Shown here: positions 23,706 through 28,470 of the stretch, piece by piece
Position numbering within the stretch: the stretch's first letter is position 1
Layout of the letters: every line of letters starts with the position of its first letter
Source of the DNA: CAWGCA01 sp963820955
GTDB lineage: Bacteria > Pseudomonadota > Gammaproteobacteria > Chromatiales > Chromatiaceae
DNA: 28,470 bases
Direction: 5' to 3'
Assembly: GCA_963820955.1 (NCBI GenBank)
Contig: CAWGCA010000052.1
Location: forward strand, 1-28,470
Notes under the pieces: generated by a model
Seen by the model: the letters and a program-made list of their open reading frames with translations, nothing else
The model's database searches: none
Told to the model about the DNA's origin: nothing
Translations under genes and position numbers: made by a program

Positions 23706-26459
23706 TCAGTGCAGTAGTTTCAAGCCCACCGGCAGGGAGTCACCGAGCAGGCGCTTTTCGTCCGCTGCGGTCATATCGACCACATCGCGGACCAATAGTA
23801 CCCAGGAGGAGGGGGCCTTGAACGCAGTGAGACGTTCGATAATCTGATTCCGCAGGCCGTTATCGAGATCGCGCTCGCGGTCGCCGGTCATCCGGGTGAT
23901 CAGAGTGGCGGCGAAGGCGGCCGGTCCGTCTGTTTCCAGTTCTGGGCCAGCAGCTGTTGCAGCCACAATTCCGCAGTCACCGCAGGACCACCTGGTGGGC
24001 GCTGCCGTACACCGGTTCCCGGACCCCAGCCTGCCGATCGCCCACCAGGATTGCACATTCTCTTTGGGTTTTTTGAGCCGTTGCAGCAACCAGCCGCCGA
24101 TCTCTATTTTGTGCTCTACCGGCAGCCGTTCCAGCGACGCCGCCAGTCTGACCATGTCGTCATAACCCTGTTTTTTAATCCCTGGCGGGCGTTTTGTTGC
24201 GCCGGGAGGCTGAAGGTAGAAGGCGATATCCTCGAACAGCCGCAATTGTGCCGCCTGATCCAATCCTCCGGCCACCCGTCGCCACATAATCCACCATTCC
24301 GCCCAGTTGCGGGCCTCCTTGCCGAACTGGAGGCCGGATTCGAACAGGCTCCAGAGTTGCTCTACCCGCCAGTCGTCCAGGGGATAACCGAAGCCCGGGC
24401 GGGCGGCGTAGCCGGCGAGATTGAGCCAGACCCGTTCGTGCTCGGCCGAGCGGCGTCGCTTACCGGCTCCGTCCCAAAGCACCCCGAACAGTTCACGGAG
24501 CAGAGCCCCATCCCATTTTTCGCGCGGACCAAGCATTCGCTCCAGCTCACTGCGCAGTCGCCTGATCTCACCGGCTCCAACGGCTTTTCGTTGGCGGCCG
24601 TACATCTGTTCTATTTTCTGCGCCGCTTCAGGGAAGCGGGGAGGAAGCTCCACCCGGCTGGTCTCCGGCCCTCGATCCTGGCCGCGTAGTTGAAATTCCA
24701 GGCGCCAGCGACGGTCTTTGTTCGCAATGGCCACGCACTGCACTTCCAGGGTGCCCACTTCGGTCAGGTTGGCCGCCAGCTGGACAGGAATTTCCGCACT
24801 GCCTCCAGCTGTCCTGGCGTCCAGCACGGTGGTGATGGGAGGCAGCGTAAGCATCGCCGCCGGATCCAGATCGACTAACTCGCCTGGTTTCCAGGGGGTA
24901 TCGGCCGTGGAGGAAGCCAGATGGAAGCGCACCGGCTGGCCAACGAGCAGGGAGAAACTGCGATCGGCAAGGAGCAACTCCTGTCCCTCGCGGGTGCCCC
25001 GTGGCAGCAGACAGACCCCCCGGTGCCGCGCTGTTTCGTCATCCAGGACGAGAAAAAAACTGCGTGCCGAACCGCCGCCGATCTGGGGTGTCTTGCCCGC
25101 GCGCCCCAGCGCATAGGCCACTGCACCCCGCGCCACCGCCTGTTCCGGGTGCTGATTGAGAAGCTGGTGTACAGGTCGACCGCGCCAGTCACTGAGGGTT
25201 TCCAACAGTCGATCCAGCAACGCTTCACTGCGGAAGACGCCACCGTTGAACAGCACCGTATCGGGTACTGTGCTGGCCTCGACTGTGGCGTCGAGGGCCT
25301 CTGCCGCCACCCGCGCGTGCTGAGCCAGAAAGCTGGCCAGATGGCGGGTAATGGCGGGGTCTGCGACATAAGGCAACCCGAACTCCACGATGCCGCCGCG
25401 TAATCGTTGCGGGCGTTCCTCGAGGCTGATTCGGGGGAAGAAGCCCTCCCGCACCATCTCGTTCACTTCTGCCCTGGACAATTCGGCCGAGCGGGCACCG
25501 CCGATGAGTCTGGCGCCGGACCCCAACACGGTCACCTTGACGGACTTCGGGGCAGAGGGTGTGAGCAACAGCTCCTTGGCGGTGCGACACTGCTGACTCA
25601 GCTGGGCCAGCTGGGCGGCACTGAGGCGGCCACCACCCGCGGCGATGCGCCCCTCCACCAGATGGGCCAGGCCCAGGTCCATGTTATCCCCCCCCAGCAT
25701 CAGGTGGTCGCCCACCCCGATTCGAGTCAGTTCAGGTCCTTCCTGCGTAGTCTCGACCTTGATCAGCGAGAGGTCGGTGGTGCCGCCGCCGACGTCGCAG
25801 ATCAGCAGCAGGCGGGTCTGCTCCAGGTGCGCTGTCAGATTCTCACGATGACGGTGCAGCCAGTCGTAAAAGGCCGCCTGGGGTTCCTCCAGCAGCCGCA
25901 GTTCCGGGATGCCGGCCAGTTTTGCCGCCTGCAGGGTCAGGGCACGGGCACCTTCATCGAATGAGGCGGGGACCGTCAGCACCACTTCCTGCCGCTCCAG
26001 GGGCTGATCCGGATGACTCTGATTCCAGGCCGAGCGCAGGTGGGCCAGATAGCTGGCGCTGGCCTCAAGGGGTGAGATTTTGGTTACCTGCTCATCGGCG
26101 CCCCAGGGCAGGATCCTTGCAGTACGGTCCACCGAGCGATGGGAGAGCCAGCTTTTGGCACTGGCCACCAGGTGTCCGGGTACCTGGGTTCCCAGTTCCC
26201 GGGCCAGGCTGCCAACGATGGCGTCAGTCACCCTGGCGGGGTCCTCACGGGACCAGGGCAGGCGAAGATCGGCTTGATTAAGCTCCCCGGGGCTCGGGTG
26301 ATAGCGCAGCGAGGGGAGTTGTGGCCGCTTTGCCACTTCACCCAGGGCCACCAGCTGCTCGATCTCGAAGATATGGATCGAGGAGTCCTGCTCGCGATCC
26401 GCATAGGCGATTACCGTGTTGCTGGTGCCCAGATCGATGCCGATCAGAAAACGGGACAT
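23706..26459 (-). CDS. Hsp70-family protein with DUF3731-type C-terminus
   Basis: The 917-residue protein begins MSRFLIGIDLGTSNT, the phosphate-binding loop of Hsp70/actin ATPases. CDVGGGTTDLSL (221-232) and VLFNGGVFRSEALL (402-415) complete the nucleotide site. The ATPase fold covers about 1-455. The rest is not a DnaK peptide-binding domain but a long helical C-terminus as in the DUF3731 group. The role of that group is unclear; it lacks a DnaJ/GrpE neighbour here. Residues of about 818-850 are frame-scrambled: the run reading SGNRCTAAPTRWSCGDCG in this frame is, in the two other frames, VREPVYGSAHQVVLR then TAELWLQQLLAQNW, which look like the true sequence. Two or three compensating indels at about 23930-24030 explain this. 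The frame also stays open upstream to 26651, but only because of the artificial-looking inverted copy there. Confidence 0.85.
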   Translation of the reverse strand: MSRFLIGIDLGTSNTVIAYADREQDSSIHIFEIEQLVALGEVAKRPQLPSLRYHPSPGELNQADLRLPWSREDPARVTDAIVGSLARELGTQVPGHLVASAKSWLSHRSVDRTARILPWGADEQVTKISPLEASASYLAHLRSAWNQSHPDQPLERQEVVLTVPASFDEGARALTLQAAKLAGIPELRLLEEPQAAFYDWLHRHRENLTAHLEQTRLLLICDVGGGTTDLSLIKVETTQEGPELTRIGVGDHLMLGGDNMDLGLAHLVEGRIAAGGGRLSAAQLAQLSQQCRTAKELLLTPSAPKSVKVTVLGSGARLIGGARSAELSRAEVNEMVREGFFPRISLEERPQRLRGGIVEFGLPYVADPAITRHLASFLAQHARVAAEALDATVEASTVPDTVLFNGGVFRSEALLDRLLETLSDWRGRPVHQLLNQHPEQAVARGAVAYALGRAGKTPQIGGGSARSFFLVLDDETARHRGVCLLPRGTREGQELLLADRSFSLLVGQPVRFHLASSTADTPWKPGELVDLDPAAMLTLPPITTVLDARTAGGSAEIPVQLAANLTEVGTLEVQCVAIANKDRRWRLEFQLRGQDRGPETSRVELPPRFPEAAQKIEQMYGRQRKAVGAGEIRRLRSELERMLGPREKWDGALLRELFGVLWDGAGKRRRSAEHERVWLNLAGYAARPGFGYPLDDWRVEQLWSLFESGLQFGKEARNWAEWWIMWRRVAGGLDQAAQLRLFEDIAFYLQPPGATKRPPGIKKQGYDDMVRLAASLERLPVEHKIEIGGWLLQRLKKPKENVQSWWAIGRLGSGNRCTAAPTRWSCGDCGIVAATAAGPELETDGPAAFAATLITRMTGDRERDLDNGLRNQIIERLTAFKAPSSWVLLVRDVVDMTAADEKRLLGDSLPVGLKLLH

Positions 26460-28470
26460 GGGCGTGTCAGCTGCGGAAACGACTTCGGCCTGCGTTCGAG
26501 GTCCGCAGCTGGGCACGCCCATGTCCGGTTTCTGAATGGCATCGATCTGGGCACCAGCGACGCGGTAATCGCCTATGCGAGCAGAGCTCCTCGATCCATA
26601 TCTTCGAGATCGAGCAGCTGGTGGCCCTGGGTGAAGTGGCAAAGCGGCCACAACTCCCCTCGCTGCGCTATAAGCCGACCCGGCTTAGATCGAGCCAATC
26701 TCGCCTGCCCTGGTCCCGTGACCCGCCCCAGGTGACTGAGCGCCATCATTTAGCGGGAACTGGGAACCCAGGTACCCGGACACCTGGTGGCCAGTCCGAA
26801 AGCTGGCTCTCCCATCGCTCGGCATCGTACTGCAAGGATCTGCCCCTGGGGCGCCGATGAGCAGGTAACCAAAATCTCACCCCTTGACCAGGTAAGCGCC
26901 ACGGTCTGGCCCAGCCTGCGGCTCGGGCCTGGAATCAGAGCTCATCCGGATCAGCCCCTGGAGTGGCAGGAAGTGGTGCTGACGGTCCCCGCCTCATTCG
27001 ATGGAAGGGGTCCGGTCCTGACCCTGCAGGCGGCAAAACTGGCCGGCATCCGGGCTGCTGGAGGAACCCCAGGCGGGCCTTTCTTAGCTGGCTGCACCGT
27101 CATCAGTGAGAATCTGACAAAATCTCACCTGCTGCTGATCTGCGACGTCGGCGGCGGCACCACCGACACACGTCGATACGCAGGAAGGACCTGAACTGAC
27201 TCGAATCAGGGGTGGGCAACCACCTGATGCTGGGGGGGATAACATGGAATCCAGCCTGGCCCATCTGGTGGAGGGGCGCGTCGGCCATGGTTGAGCGTGC
27301 CGCCCAGCTGGCCCAGCTGAGTCAGCAGTGTCGCACCGCCAAGGTGTCTCACACCCTCTGCCCCGAAGATCCGTCAAGGTGACCGTGTTGGGGTCGCACG
27401 GAGCTCGGCGGTGTGCGCCTCGGCCCAATTGTCCAGGGCCAGAGTGAACGAGATAGTGAGGGAGGGCTTCTTCCCCCGAATCAGCCTCAAGGAGGCGCCC
27501 ACGTTTACGCAGCGGCATCGTGGAGTTCGGGTTGCCTTATGTCGCAGACCCCGCCATTACCCGCCATCTGGCAAGCTCTGGCTCGGCACCGCGCGGGTGG
27601 CGGCGGCCCTCGAACGCCACAGTAGAGACCACGCAGGTACCGATCGGTGCTGTTCAACGGTAGCATCTCGCAGTGAAGCGTTGCTGGATCTATTGGAAAC
27701 CCTCAGTGAGCGGTCGACCTGTACACCAGCTTCTCAATCAGCACCCGGAACAGGCGGTGGCGCGGGGTGCAGTGGCCTATGCGCTGAGCTAGCGGGCAAG
27801 ACACCCAGATGGCGGCGGTTGCGCACGCAGTTTCTCGTCCTGGATGACGAAACAGCGCAGCACCGGGGGGTCTGTCTGCTGCCACAGGGGCACCCGCGAG
27901 GGACAGGAGTTGCTCCTTGCCGATCGCAGTTCTCCTACTGGCTCGCCAGCCGGTGGCGGCTCCATCTGGCTCCCTCGCGGCCTGGAAACCAGGCGAGTTA
28001 GTGTGGCCCCGGCGGCGATGCTTGCGCTCCTCCCATCACCACCGTGCTGGACGCCAGGGGCCGCTGGAGGCCGGAGATTGTTCCTGTCCAGCTGGCGGCC
28101 AACCTGACCGAAGTGGCACCCTGGAAGTGCAGTGCGTGGCCATTCGAACAAAGAGCCGTTCAGTTGGCGCCTGGAATTTCAACTACGCGGCCAGAGAGCC
28201 AGAGACCGGCCAGTGAGGGCCTGAAGCGGCGCAGAAAATCAAACTGCGCCACCAACGAAAGCTCGGTGAGATCAGGCGACTGCGCAGTGAGCTGGAGCGA
28301 ATGCTTGCAGTTGCAGGCGGTAGGGGCTCTGCTCCGTGTCGGGTGCTTTGGGACGGAGCCGGTAAGCGACGCCGCTCGGCCGAGCACGAACGGGTCTGGT
28401 GGCCGGACGAGCTACGCCGCCCGCCCGGACTTCGGTCCCTGAACGAACTTGGCCGGTCAGGCGGCGATAC
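24350..28470. repeat. Large imperfect palindrome (snap-back inverted repeat), about 2 kb per arm
   Basis: The left arm, about 24350-26477, is the Hsp70-family gene. The right arm, 26502-28470, is its reverse complement. The arms meet around a perfect AGCTGCGGA/TCCGCAGCT pair (26469-26477 and 26502-26510) with a 24-base spacer. The right arm is full of small indels and is about 140-150 bases shorter than the matching left arm. It runs to the last base of the window. Confidence 0.9.
26521..28470 (+). pseudogene. Degraded inverted copy of the Hsp70-family gene, partial
   Basis: It starts with ATG at 26521, the counterpart of the ATG at 26459, and keeps recognisable stretches such as HIFEIEQLVALGEVAKR, LICDVGGGTTD and EVVLTVPASFD. 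Dozens of frame breaks and local scrambles prevent any long translation, and it ends at the window edge around the counterpart of 24350. Differences are mostly deletions and insertions rather than the substitutions expected from an old gene duplication. An assembly or read artefact is the likeliest origin; a real inverted duplication is the alternative. Confidence 0.8.

Noticed and set aside
26478..26501. Sequencing adapter remnant at the palindrome centre
   Set aside because: The 24-base spacer does not resemble the hairpin adapter sequence I know of and looks like ordinary GC-rich genomic sequence.
26460..26651. 64-residue N-terminal extension of the Hsp70-family protein
   Set aside because: The region is the palindrome loop plus the start of the inverted copy; the conserved ATPase start MSRFLIGIDLGT is at 26459.
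26521..28001. Several plus-strand open frames with Hsp70-like pieces taken as separate genes
   Set aside because: They are fragments of one error-rich inverted copy of the neighbouring gene.

Overview
The window looks like a complete contig, or the end of one, from a gammaproteobacterium with a respiratory, probably sulfur-cycling lifestyle. The evidence is indirect: a secreted rhodanese, two multi-cysteine or multiheme c-type cytochromes, a TlpA-type thioredoxin, an ECF sigma/anti-sigma pair, a large periplasmic-sensing GGDEF-EAL protein, and dispersed CGTCATTCC/GGAATGACG repeats typical of such genomes. No tRNA, rRNA, CRISPR array or complete insertion sequence was found. The species is not identifiable from the sequence alone.

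Layout. 1-862: the 3' part of a group II intron (maturase without endonuclease domain, then domains V and VI), followed by half of a dispersed palindromic repeat. 975-2972 (+): three exported proteins, namely a small two-cysteine periplasmic protein, a TlpA-like thioredoxin and a DUF3047 protein. 3049-7941 (-): an envelope redox cluster made of a cytochrome c with fifteen NPC motifs, a DUF6969 protein translationally coupled to a five-heme cytochrome, a secreted rhodanese, an ECF sigma factor and its zinc-finger anti-sigma factor. 7942-8391: a 218-bp MITE with perfect 17-bp ends and a perfect 9-bp target duplication, then a terminator. 8392-11067 (-): an SBP-TM-PAS-GGDEF-EAL c-di-GMP enzyme. 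11310-16784 (+): an 1824-residue double-length UvrA with four ABC ATPase units. 16785-17148: a second MITE-like palindrome.

17149-23473 (-) holds an envelope and polysaccharide region: a secreted beta-barrel-like protein, a Tat-signal small subunit, a GMC oxidoreductase, and a GH17-GT2 beta-glucan synthase-like membrane protein. The last three lie in order with 4-bp and about 15-bp junctions and look like an operon. All genes of this region except the small Tat protein are broken by single-base frame changes, while key motifs survive in the shifted frames. 23706-26459 (-) is an Hsp70-family protein whose reading frame contains a mutually compensating frame-scrambled stretch.

From about 26478 to the end the sequence folds back on itself: 26502-28470 is an error-rich, shortened inverted copy of about 26477-24350. 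Intact long genes on the left, frame changes accumulating to the right and a snap-back palindrome at the end together suggest that sequence quality decays toward the right end. The broken genes there should not be taken as true pseudogenes without resequencing.

The most distinctive biology is the 3049-7941 redox cluster, and within it the NPC-repeat cytochrome with its near-identical 18-bp tandem repeat.
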